From Fusibacter sp. A1 (GTDB taxonomy: Bacteria > Bacillota > Clostridia > Peptostreptococcales > Acidaminobacteraceae), in the NCBI RefSeq assembly GCF_004125825.1, contig NZ_QQWI01000001.1:62001-126000 (forward strand): 64,000 bases of DNA, given 5' to 3'. This document shows, piece by piece, positions 15,599 to 24,537 of this stretch. Every line of letters starts with the position of its first letter. Position 1 is the first letter of the stretch. Below the pieces are notes generated by a model. That model was not told where the DNA came from, made no database searches, and worked only from the letters and a program-made list of their open reading frames with translations. The position numbers were made by a program, and so were the translations under genes.

Positions 15599-17669
15599 AG
15601 CGATGGACTGCAAACTGATTCTTTCCGTTTCGTTTAGCTTCATAAAGTGCGTCATCCGCTCTTCTGTAAAGAGCTTGAACCGAATCCACGGGTCTTCTGA
15701 TCGATATTCCGGCACTTATGGTCACATGAATCGGCATGGTTTCATAAAACACCTCTTCAAAAGCCACCGCGTCAAGTATGGACTGGACACGATCGAGAAT
15801 GATGTCGTGAGGCATATCGAGAAACAGCACCGCAAACTCCTCACCGCCGATACGGCCCAAAAGGTCGTCACTCCTCAGCTGCCGTCTGATACGGTCAATG
15901 ATCGCTATCAGAATATGGTCTCCTGCCAAGTGCCCGTATTTGTCATTGATCACTTTGAAATTGTCAAAATCAATGAGAACGAAGCAGATTCCATCGCCAG
16001 AGTGGTCCGGACTCGCCATGGTGTTTTCAAGCAGTTCAAAGAAGGTTCTCCTATTGGCGACCCCTGTGAGGGTATCCCGTGTGGCCTGATTGATCAATAA
16101 GTTGTTTTGATTCAGTTTTTTTGTGATGTCGATGATGGTTCCTTCATAGTAGAGAACCTGGTTGTCTTTGTAAATACAGTGGACATTCAGTTCGGTCCAG
16201 ATGACAGTGCCGTCCATCCTGACCATCTGGGAGTAATAATCCTTTAAGAATCCCTTATCGTAAAGATCCTTTTTAAATCGTACCTGGTCCTCGGTGGTGA
16301 TAAAGGGATACTTGCTCTGATGCGTCTGTTCCGCTCTGAATTCCTTGACCGACATACATCCGAAGATGTCTAGAAAAAGTTGATTTCCATAGATGATTCC
16401 TACTTCAGACGCCTTGAAGATACCGATCGGCAAGGTATCCAGCAAAATCTTCAGACGCTGCTCATTTTCAGCGATTTCTTCAAATGTCTCTTTCAGAGTC
16501 TTCGAGCGTTCCTGCACCAGTTCTTCAAGCTTTTCCGTATAGTGCTCGATTTTTTCGTTCATCTCCCTGATGTTTTTGGCAAGTGCCTCGAATTCGTCAT
16601 TACCCATAAACAAAGGGTCCATAAATCCCTTTCCATCTGTGATGGATACCACCGTCTGGTTCAATAGCTCGATCGGATGGATGATGTTATTTTGGATGAA
16701 GGACTTCATGATGATCAAGATGATCGAAAGAACGAATAAGCCGACGATCATCACAGGAAACAACTTGGGCCGTGCGCTGATGGACGATGTGTCATAAAAG
16801 GTGACGATATGCCATCCGACTTCTGTTATCGGGGCTAGAGTCACCCTATCATACAGCTTGTCATTGATGTCGACGGTGATGATCTCATCCGGTGACTTAA
16901 GATAGTCCCGTATGCTCTCCTTGGCTTTGATGTCTTGTATCTGAGAAAATATCGTATACTCGAAAGGTGCCACTTCCTCAAAGCTGTCCTCGTAGATGTC
17001 ATCGTACTCCTTTGACAGCTGAATCGCGCCACTGCCGTCTATGAGAACTGACTTGATCCCTTCGGATGACTCGGCATAAACCTTGTTGATTAGCGAATCG
17101 AGTGTCATTCCTGTTCCTACGATTCCAATCGGGTTCTCCCTATCATAGACGACCGCATTGACCCAAATTCGAACTACACCTAAAAACCTATCGGTGTCCA
17201 CATTCAGATCATAGGTTTTGACCCTACCGATCGTGTTGAAATACCATTGATCGTCGTCCAGCCTTTGATTTAGGGTCCCCATCGGTTTTTCAGGAAATCC
17301 CTCCTCCTGATCCGCTACATAAAAATGCTTGCTCTTATCGACAGCAACAAATAAGTTCTTGCTCCTCATGATATCTTTTACAAAACTGAACTGTGCGAAT
17401 GCCTTGTTTTTCTTGTCACTATTGTTTTCATCCAACAGCCATTCCTTAACTGCGATATTCTTAGCAAGCATCACGGAAAGGTCTACTTCTCTCTCAATTT
17501 CAGTGGACACCGCATGGGTGGTTTCTTTCGCACTGCTTAAAATCAACCTTTCAGTAGCGTTATTTGAAAGTAGATGATTCATAGAAGTAAAGCCTATGAG
17601 CATGAGCACGGTGATAAGCGTCAGTATACCGCCAATAAATAGATTGAATTTCTTTTTTATACTTTTCAA
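15597..17669 (-). CDS. Cache-PAS diguanylate cyclase
   Basis: 690 residues with a TTG start at 17669 preceded by AAGGTGG; the next Met lies inside the first membrane span and is unlikely. Order: span (10-30), extracellular cache-type sensor (35-290, with ADQEEGFPE and PIGIVGTGMTLD), second span (300-320), HAMP-like linker and coiled coil, PAS (about 400-520), GGDEF (525-690). The active site reads GGEEF (608-612), a functional variant, and RSDD five residues ahead is the inhibitory I-site. It should make cyclic di-GMP from two GTP in response to an external ligand. Upstream gene is the giant VWA lipoprotein, 35 bases away and on the same strand; with no terminator visible between them they may be cotranscribed. 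Confidence 0.93.
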   Translation of the reverse strand: MKSIKKKFNLFIGGILTLITVLMLIGFTSMNHLLSNNATERLILSSAKETTHAVSTEIEREVDLSVMLAKNIAVKEWLLDENNSDKKNKAFAQFSFVKDIMRSKNLFVAVDKSKHFYVADQEEGFPEKPMGTLNQRLDDDQWYFNTIGRVKTYDLNVDTDRFLGVVRIWVNAVVYDRENPIGIVGTGMTLDSLINKVYAESSEGIKSVLIDGSGAIQLSKEYDDIYEDSFEEVAPFEYTIFSQIQDIKAKESIRDYLKSPDEIITVDINDKLYDRVTLAPITEVGWHIVTFYDTSSISARPKLFPVMIVGLFVLSIILIIMKSFIQNNIIHPIELLNQTVVSITDGKGFMDPLFMGNDEFEALAKNIREMNEKIEHYTEKLEELVQERSKTLKETFEEIAENEQRLKILLDTLPIGIFKASEVGIIYGNQLFLDIFGCMSVKEFRAEQTHQSKYPFITTEDQVRFKKDLYDKGFLKDYYSQMVRMDGTVIWTELNVHCIYKDNQVLYYEGTIIDITKKLNQNNLLINQATRDTLTGVANRRTFFELLENTMASPDHSGDGICFVLIDFDNFKVINDKYGHLAGDHILIAIIDRIRRQLRSDDLLGRIGGEEFAVLFLDMPHDIILDRVQSILDAVAFEEVFYETMPIHVTISAGISIRRPVDSVQALYRRADDALYEAKRNGKNQFAVHR

Positions 17670-17704
17670 GACCCCACCACCTTAAAAAACCTTCATCTTA
17701 AACT

Positions 17705-20700
17705 CTATTTTGCCCCGTCAAAATATGCGTTGACAGCGTCGACAAACCCTTCTGTGAAACCCATATAGGTCTGTCCGAATCCTACTTTACCGTTAAATGA
17801 CGCCTTCAGTCCTCCGTACTTGGCCCCAATCTGAGGCTTGCCTCCCACACTGATGCTGAAGGGACCTTCTTTAATACCAAAATTATTTTTCATTCCAAGA
17901 ACAAATTTTCGTGCATCCTCGATAATCTTATCATAATCATCCTCAATGAGCGACATGGCCGATACTGCCCATATCGAAGAACTGACACCTACAAAGCCGC
18001 CTACAAAGTATTGCCCCGCATCCTTCACGGTTCCGGTGATCGCACGCTCCACCATCGCACCATGCTCTAGGGTGTCTATCATACCTATCGCCTCATAGGA
18101 TGACGGGTCGATCTCAATCCAGGCCCATCGGTCCAGCCCCTTTATCCTTGACGGCCTATTGGGCATCAGATAGTATTTGTTTTCCTCGGTCATGTGTGTA
18201 ATCACATGTTCAGGAACTCCGGCAAGTGTCATTTCCTGCGTATCTATTCCGTTAAGATATGGAGGCATGACAATCATGTCGGTACTTGTCGGAACCGATC
18301 CGATTATTTCGAAGGCTCCATATCCAGTCGATCCGAGCGCGTAGCTTTCTAAAAATGTCTGCTGCAGTCCGCTCATCAGATTGAAAGCATGGACTTGAGC
18401 CGTTTCGCCGCTATGGAGATCATTCATCGTCTGCAGCAGATCGATGGAGGTTTCCATCACCGCACCATCCACAGGTGCTTTTGCGCTGATCAGAATAACC
18501 CTTTCCCTATCGGTTCTTCCAGCGATGACAGCCAACTCATCTGAGAGTCTAGCTTCTTCAGCGGATTGATTTGCGATAAATTTGTAAAGTATTTCACGGG
18601 TATGCCACCTTATGGACGTAAAGTCATCTGGAATCGCCTGTGCATCTGATTTTCTGTAGTTTGCCTCAGCCTCCCATTCAGTTATGCTTTGAAGATGGAT
18701 ATCCGGCTGGTTGATTCCCAGTGTCAGGAAGTAGTGCTCAAGCGTCCTACTCTTGTCTATCGCTATATACTTGTAGTGCTCCTTCAGGTCGCTGCCGATA
18801 CGTAGCTCGATACCTACCGGCTCGTATTCTCTTTTGAGAAGCCTTGATGTTCCTTCTACGATCTGTCCGTTCTTATTGATAAGCGTCCTATAGCCGGATC
18901 CCATATCACTGAAACCGATATCAATCGCATCTACGCTTAGGGAGTCAAGCTCAAAGGATTCTGAGAATACTTCAACGCGCTCAATCGCTTCCTCACTGTC
19001 CGTTTCACCAGCTAGCGCATCGGAGAAATCAGAGAGGTGATCTTCTCTCCCGGCAATCAGACTTTTGGCATGTATGCTTATGGTGACGCTAACCGTATCC
19101 GAACCTTCGACGATCGTCTGATCCTTACTTAAATAGCATAGTCCCTTAAGCGCTTTTATATCTTCCACAAATGGTAGGACCAAGAGCTTGGTGACACCAT
19201 CTTCTACATACTGAATGGCTGGGAGCTCGTCGACATAACGCTCCCATCCGGCGAACTCATCAAGTGCGGCTCTTCCTTTTTCAGTCAGCTTCACCACTTT
19301 TCGCTTTGGTTGATACCCATTTTTTGACAGAAGCATGAGGGCGAGTCCGGCATAGTCCTGCTCGGTCGCAAAGCCCTGCGTAAGTGTGGCTTCGGGCGAA
19401 TAGAGATACGTATAGGGCTCAAGATACCTGTTGCTTGGTACATATCGCAACCCCTTGAGGAGCATGAGCATTTCACTCTCCGTCTTTGTTTTTTCAATAA
19501 TCATGCTGCCATAAAGCGTGATGGAAGGTACGGGAACCTGTAGCATTTCAGTAGCGCTCGACTCGGTTACGGCCTGTGAGGGTTCCACCTCAAGCTCCAG
19601 CTGGGTCGCTTCGTGTGCTTGTATTTTCGCTAAAACACGTTCAGACAGTTCAATGGAGTAACTTTCGTCCCTATTGGGCTGGGTTCCTTTTACGCACAAG
19701 TAAGTAGCTACATCACCGGTTGCGATTGTCATATCCAGCACGTCAGCAAAAATCGTGCCGATGCTAAGACTCTCCTTTACCATTCCTGACAGGTCATAGA
19801 CAAGGATGCCGCGTCTGTGCGTGCCGTCATAAACGACCGATTCCTCATTTAATGCCAATATCAGCTCCTCCGACTGATAGGACAGATAGGCATTGGACGG
19901 ATCACCATATTGGTTCAGTCCGCTAATCGTCAGTATCTCCTCGATTCCACCTGTTGAAAATCCATCCTCATAATCCTCAATGCTGACCTCGAACACCAGC
20001 TGGTCAGGACCGATATCCTCGTTGTAGCCGTCGGTGATTGTGGCACTGAGTATGTTGAATCTGAAATCCGCCACTCCATCCTGGTCTGCGTCCCCTTCAA
20101 AGGAGACGACTGCGGATAATGGTTCTCCAGAACTCAAGGGGGCCTTCGTCATGATTCTAATATCCTCACCGTAAAGCTCGATAAATAAATTTGATTTCAA
20201 ATCGGTCAATCCGCTTGGTATCTCAAACAACCATTTCGCCATATTCTCACTTCCAGGCGCAATCATCCTTTGACTGTAGTTTCCAAACGGTATCATGGCG
20301 GTCTTTGGATGGACAGGCACATAATAGGCTCCATTTGCGGTCTCCAGTTCAAGAGAAACCCGCTCTGAAGGATTGATGTCAAGCAGCGCCTGCCTGTTTG
20401 AGGTGAAGCTTCCAGTTACCTCACGTAGTGTGAGACCCCTTATGCTCTCTCCCTCCTCTGCTATCACAGGCTGATCAGAAACCTTGGCGATTTGAATGCT
20501 AAAGGTATCTGACAAATGCTCGCCTGCGACTTTTGAAAGCGATTCGACTTCTAGCTCAGATGGGACCATTTTGCCGATGATCGGTAAATGAATGTGGCCA
20601 TAGGTCACGTCATAAAAGTGCAGTGACATCGTGCTTACCGATTCCTCAGGGATCATGAAAACAAGGATGCCCTCTTTTGTCTTGGCTCCTTCAATCCTTA

Positions 20701-23700
20701 TGCTGACATCGCCAGGCTTTGGAAGACTCGCATTTGTCAGGTAGGTAGCGCTTGATGCGGGGTAAGTCCCAAGCCCGTTTACTTCTAGGAAAAAGTGGTT
20801 CTTAAAATCAGGTATCATGTAGTCAGGTATCATCATGACCTCTTCGACAGGATCAGGTCCGCTCACATAAGAGGATGGATGGTTTGAACCGTCTGGATAG
20901 ACGGTCACAAGCTGCTCCTTGAACACATTTTCAACCGACAGATCCACCGCGACAAACTGATACCCGCTAGGAGGGCTAAGACCGTCAAGCCTGCTCAAAT
21001 AGTAGATGTCCTTCGCAGAAATCTCCATGGCCTCACTCGACTTATTCTTGCCAACAGACATCCTGCCGGTGACGATCGTTTGGTCTTTGGGGATGGAACG
21101 GCCCGATATCAACTTCGCGGTCTCTTTGTCATATTGACTTAGACGCCCTATGTTCTGCTCTTTGATCACCCCGATATCGCTCGCATCACCGCTTGTTTTT
21201 AGCGGTGACAGTTGAACAAGCTTAAAGGATCCGAAGGTTTCATGATTGCCGTACTCATCTTCCTTTTCAATTTCCATACTTACCTGGCTCAATTTCGAAT
21301 CCGGTAAGTTTTTCACCTTATCGAACAACTCATCCATTGAAGCTTTCAGCACATCGGGATCATCTGTCAATACATAAGATCCCTCAGTGGCTCCGGCTAC
21401 GTATTCAAAATCCTCCTCGACGTCCACATCGCTTCCAAATCCGACCCATAGCGTCCTTACGCTTTCATCTTTGAGCTCTTTTACAAATTCCATCAGACTC
21501 TCATCCTTGGAATCCAGAGCCTCATCTGTGATAAACACCATCATCTTCTTGGTTGACGGGTAATCCTTAAGGCTCAGTATTCCACCATTTATGGCAGTCG
21601 GTATGTTTGTGGGACCTCCAGGTGTAAGGCTGTCGATTCCCATCATCAGTTTGACTTTGTCAGAGGTCAGACTTTGAACGTAATAAGTGCTGCTGTCAAA
21701 TCCCATAATTTGCACTCGGTAAGTATCCGGTAGCGACAAGACATAAGATTTAAGCAGTTCCTTCATGTTATGGATTCTCTGCCCGAATCCTTCGTCAACC
21801 TCTTCCATCGAACCCGACGTGTCGATCATGAAGGTCACAATCGGCGTATCGCCAATACTCGCCGCAGTCGGCCTCTTATAGCTTAGTTTGTAGGTGTGGC
21901 TTAGCCTTTCATCGATCGCATCAAACACCTGAATCAGAGCGGACTGGTCCGCGGCGCTGAAATACTTGCCTAAACTGTTTTTTGCAATCAGTTTGAGCGC
22001 CGTATGGTCTGGATTCTCTCCATATCCGATGCTGTAGACAGGGATATTCGAAGCAGGTAGCAAGGAAAGCACCTCATCAAGCGTCAGCGATAATTCCTTT
22101 AAATCATTCTCACCATCCGTAAACAGCACGATAATCGGTCTTGAGGCACCTTGCAGCTTCTCTATCGATTGCTTGAGGGCTTCATAGAGTGCTGTATCTC
22201 CACCAACAGTCAGCTTATCGATATTGACAGTCGCATCCTTCACACTGGTACCGCTTATCATTTTAACCGTCGAATCGAAGTCAACCACTTGCACTTTCGA
22301 ATCTTCAGGGAGACCTTTCACAAACTCTTTTGCAGACTGTAACACACCACTCAGCTGCCCCTTCATCGAACCCGATGAGTCGATCAGCAAGAAGATATCG
22401 GGTGCTGTAAGCACACGCCTGAGGTCCATGATTTCAACCGGAACTCCACCCTCGTATACATTGGTGTTGGCAATCTCCGGTTCGATAGAAGCAGTAGTGC
22501 TGTCAAGCAGCGTAAACTCATATTCCACTGCCATGCTGTCTTCCACAAATTTGCTCATTTCTATGCCTCGGGCATCGATAGCCTCACCGCTTGCGCTTAT
22601 CGCCGATGAGACGCCATAGGGCACATCCACAAGCGTCACAAGACCCGAGCTGACACTTACGCCTCTCACACAATAATTTGAGATGATTTCACCGTTAACA
22701 GGCGAAAGATAGACATCCCACAGTCCGGATGGCAGATAGATCATAAAGTCGCCATCTGGTGTGACATCCATTTTCAAATCGTCTACATGGTAGTCGGGAT
22801 GCAAAAGATATGCGCTTTCATCACTGGATTTCACACTGACGCTCGATACATGGGACGCGCTGACTTTAATCGCTCCCAGATCTTCTCCATATAGATTTCC
22901 ATCGCGTTTTAGAAGGTCTGTCAGTTTTATTTCAAGCTCTCCTGCCGATGCGGATGAATCCCAGTCAAGCTGGCACTGTACGATTTCTGTTTCAGGGGGC
23001 AAATCCGTTACCGAATAGCTGTCACCGAGACTGTCCTCAAAGTAGTATCCTTTGTTATATTCCCTTAGGTACTCTCCATTTTGAGCTTTGACACTCACGT
23101 ACATCGCAACACCGAATTGGTTTGAGTTGAAATCGAATGACAACTTTTTCATGCGGCTCTCGTCGCCCAGGTAAGAGAAATAGAAAGGCGACTCCGTATT
23201 TTCAAGGTCGATCACAATCCTCTCCTCAACAGGAAGCAGATTTTCCCTAACCGTGATCAGATGATGCTCTTCATCCGACGTATGGGCTGTAGCCCACCAG
23301 ATATCACCGAACTCATCCATTATGCTGAAGGTGATCTGCCCTTCATAAATACCGTAATCCGTACCCTTCTTACTCTTTATATAATAGGACAGGTCATCGA
23401 TAAACTGTCTGTTCTGCTCGTCTGTCAAATCGTCTTTAAAGGGGATGTCAAGGTAAAAGAGGTCGCCATAGATCGTGCGGCTCACCACTTCAAAATCCGA
23501 GTTCAAGTAATCGACTTCCAAATAGCTCGTACCTTCTGAACCGATATGGCTATATGCGTCCTCACTTCCCATGGGATTGATCGCGGGCATCGTCTGCGAC
23601 CATTCCAGTCGAGGAGTATCCTCAAATAACCAGACCTGCTCAAGTTGACTTTCCCTCAAAGAGAATCCCTCTGATCGGTCGGGTTCAACCAGTCCGGTTT

Positions 23701-23842
23701 TGTCTTGTACCTCTTCGTTTTTTTGCTCCCTACCCGTGTCATCTCCTGTGCCTTCTTCTGAACCTGTATTTTTACAGGCGACTATATTGATCACAAGTAC
23801 GATCACTAGTACCAGTGCCATAATTTTACGTAAATGCATCAT
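17705..23842 (-). CDS. Giant lipoprotein with two von Willebrand factor A domains
   Basis: 2045 residues from ATG 23842 (AGGAGG seven bases ahead). A lipoprotein signal (VINIVAC, Cys near residue 24) is followed by a charged linker. VWA domain 1 has DSSGS at 488, the Thr of GGDTALYEAL, and the Asp of FTDGEND; VWA domain 2 has DTSGS at 674, GGPTNIPTAI, and ITDEALD, so both metal-ion adhesion sites look complete. About 470 residues precede and 1180 follow the VWA pair, largely beta-rich with no family I recognise. The last 350 residues contain a glycine-rich helical tail (YFVGGFVGVSSSIWAVSAMS). No sortase motif; anchoring is by lipid. It should sit on the cell surface and bind a protein ligand or matrix in a metal-dependent way. 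It may share a transcript with the cache-PAS-GGDEF gene. Confidence 0.85.
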   Translation of the reverse strand: MMHLRKIMALVLVIVLVINIVACKNTGSEEGTGDDTGREQKNEEVQDKTGLVEPDRSEGFSLRESQLEQVWLFEDTPRLEWSQTMPAINPMGSEDAYSHIGSEGTSYLEVDYLNSDFEVVSRTIYGDLFYLDIPFKDDLTDEQNRQFIDDLSYYIKSKKGTDYGIYEGQITFSIMDEFGDIWWATAHTSDEEHHLITVRENLLPVEERIVIDLENTESPFYFSYLGDESRMKKLSFDFNSNQFGVAMYVSVKAQNGEYLREYNKGYYFEDSLGDSYSVTDLPPETEIVQCQLDWDSSASAGELEIKLTDLLKRDGNLYGEDLGAIKVSASHVSSVSVKSSDESAYLLHPDYHVDDLKMDVTPDGDFMIYLPSGLWDVYLSPVNGEIISNYCVRGVSVSSGLVTLVDVPYGVSSAISASGEAIDARGIEMSKFVEDSMAVEYEFTLLDSTTASIEPEIANTNVYEGGVPVEIMDLRRVLTAPDIFLLIDSSGSMKGQLSGVLQSAKEFVKGLPEDSKVQVVDFDSTVKMISGTSVKDATVNIDKLTVGGDTALYEALKQSIEKLQGASRPIIVLFTDGENDLKELSLTLDEVLSLLPASNIPVYSIGYGENPDHTALKLIAKNSLGKYFSAADQSALIQVFDAIDERLSHTYKLSYKRPTAASIGDTPIVTFMIDTSGSMEEVDEGFGQRIHNMKELLKSYVLSLPDTYRVQIMGFDSSTYYVQSLTSDKVKLMMGIDSLTPGGPTNIPTAINGGILSLKDYPSTKKMMVFITDEALDSKDESLMEFVKELKDESVRTLWVGFGSDVDVEEDFEYVAGATEGSYVLTDDPDVLKASMDELFDKVKNLPDSKLSQVSMEIEKEDEYGNHETFGSFKLVQLSPLKTSGDASDIGVIKEQNIGRLSQYDKETAKLISGRSIPKDQTIVTGRMSVGKNKSSEAMEISAKDIYYLSRLDGLSPPSGYQFVAVDLSVENVFKEQLVTVYPDGSNHPSSYVSGPDPVEEVMMIPDYMIPDFKNHFFLEVNGLGTYPASSATYLTNASLPKPGDVSIRIEGAKTKEGILVFMIPEESVSTMSLHFYDVTYGHIHLPIIGKMVPSELEVESLSKVAGEHLSDTFSIQIAKVSDQPVIAEEGESIRGLTLREVTGSFTSNRQALLDINPSERVSLELETANGAYYVPVHPKTAMIPFGNYSQRMIAPGSENMAKWLFEIPSGLTDLKSNLFIELYGEDIRIMTKAPLSSGEPLSAVVSFEGDADQDGVADFRFNILSATITDGYNEDIGPDQLVFEVSIEDYEDGFSTGGIEEILTISGLNQYGDPSNAYLSYQSEELILALNEESVVYDGTHRRGILVYDLSGMVKESLSIGTIFADVLDMTIATGDVATYLCVKGTQPNRDESYSIELSERVLAKIQAHEATQLELEVEPSQAVTESSATEMLQVPVPSITLYGSMIIEKTKTESEMLMLLKGLRYVPSNRYLEPYTYLYSPEATLTQGFATEQDYAGLALMLLSKNGYQPKRKVVKLTEKGRAALDEFAGWERYVDELPAIQYVEDGVTKLLVLPFVEDIKALKGLCYLSKDQTIVEGSDTVSVTISIHAKSLIAGREDHLSDFSDALAGETDSEEAIERVEVFSESFELDSLSVDAIDIGFSDMGSGYRTLINKNGQIVEGTSRLLKREYEPVGIELRIGSDLKEHYKYIAIDKSRTLEHYFLTLGINQPDIHLQSITEWEAEANYRKSDAQAIPDDFTSIRWHTREILYKFIANQSAEEARLSDELAVIAGRTDRERVILISAKAPVDGAVMETSIDLLQTMNDLHSGETAQVHAFNLMSGLQQTFLESYALGSTGYGAFEIIGSVPTSTDMIVMPPYLNGIDTQEMTLAGVPEHVITHMTEENKYYLMPNRPSRIKGLDRWAWIEIDPSSYEAIGMIDTLEHGAMVERAITGTVKDAGQYFVGGFVGVSSSIWAVSAMSLIEDDYDKIIEDARKFVLGMKNNFGIKEGPFSISVGGKPQIGAKYGGLKASFNGKVGFGQTYMGFTEGFVDAVNAYFDGAK

Positions 23843-24000
23843 AGAATTACCTCCTTCAAACCAAGTTGGATCCATATTTCACATTTACCCGAAAGATACA
23901 AGGGCATTCAAGATAAAATGAATCCGAATTCCTCATTATGCGACCGAAAACGCTAAAAATGGGGCCAACCGCCACTTTAGTGTGATAAATTTCTCATTTG

Positions 24001-24009
24001 TGGTATACA
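24001..24009 (+). promoter_or_regulatory. Possible extended -10 element
   Basis: TG, one base, TATACA stands 24 bases before the SRPBCC gene start. A matching -35 is not evident, as is usual for extended -10 promoters. Confidence 0.35.
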
Positions 24010-24032
24010 TAATAATATAAGGAGGTAATCAT

Positions 24033-24488
24033 ATGAAAGCATGGCAGGGAGAAGCTGATATCATGGCACCGATAGATAAAGTCTGGCACATCATAGATGG
24101 CAATGAAGAAACACTTAGAAAACTAGACCCCCATATCATCTCCAGCAAGACCTTATGTAAAACACCTGAAGTGATAGGTTCAAAATATGATCAGGTTTAT
24201 CGCGATGGCAATAAAGAGCTGCACTGTACCGTAACGGTCATCGACTACGATCAGTCCGATGGTCTGATACGCTTCACCGTCGAATTCACCCTTGGCGATA
24301 TGTACGATATCACCGAAGGCTATGAACTTAGACAAATCGACGAAAACACGACCCATATCATCTACAGGACCACCAATCAACCGATCGGGCTTAAGGCGAA
24401 GATGTTGATGAAGCTCATGAAAAACGAAGGCGTCGTCGAGCAGCATATAAGAATAATCAAGCAGTTGGCGGAAGCTAAGCAACATTGA
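24033..24488 (+). CDS. SRPBCC (START-like) fold protein
   Basis: 151 residues; the ATG has AAGGAGG six bases ahead. The opening, MKAWQGEADIMAPIDKVWHI, and the pattern of long alternating strands ending in an amphipathic helix match the polyketide cyclase/START-like (SRPBCC) family, which forms a deep pocket for a hydrophobic ligand. Cytosolic, no signal. The ligand cannot be predicted. It stands alone between divergent and convergent genes and is closed by a strong terminator. Such genes are often stress or lipid related, but nothing here proves that. Confidence 0.78.
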   Translation: MKAWQGEADIMAPIDKVWHIIDGNEETLRKLDPHIISSKTLCKTPEVIGSKYDQVYRDGNKELHCTVTVIDYDQSDGLIRFTVEFTLGDMYDITEGYELRQIDENTTHIIYRTTNQPIGLKAKMLMKLMKNEGVVEQHIRIIKQLAEAKQH

Positions 24489-24497
24489 CCATAACAA

Positions 24498-24528
24498 AAA
24501 CGGTCGCCCATATATCGGGCGACCGTTT
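24498..24528. terminator. Bidirectional terminator
   Basis: AAACGGTCGCCC pairs perfectly with GGGCGACCGTTT. TTATTATTATG follows on plus and TTTTTG on minus, so it closes both the SRPBCC gene and the convergent GGDEF gene. Confidence 0.88.
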
Positions 24529-24537
24529 ATTATTATG

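Noticed and set aside
15603-16100. Plus-strand open frame of 165 codons
   Set aside because: It lies fully opposite the GGDEF domain of the gene at 15597-17669, and the translation is rich in His and Ser without any motif.
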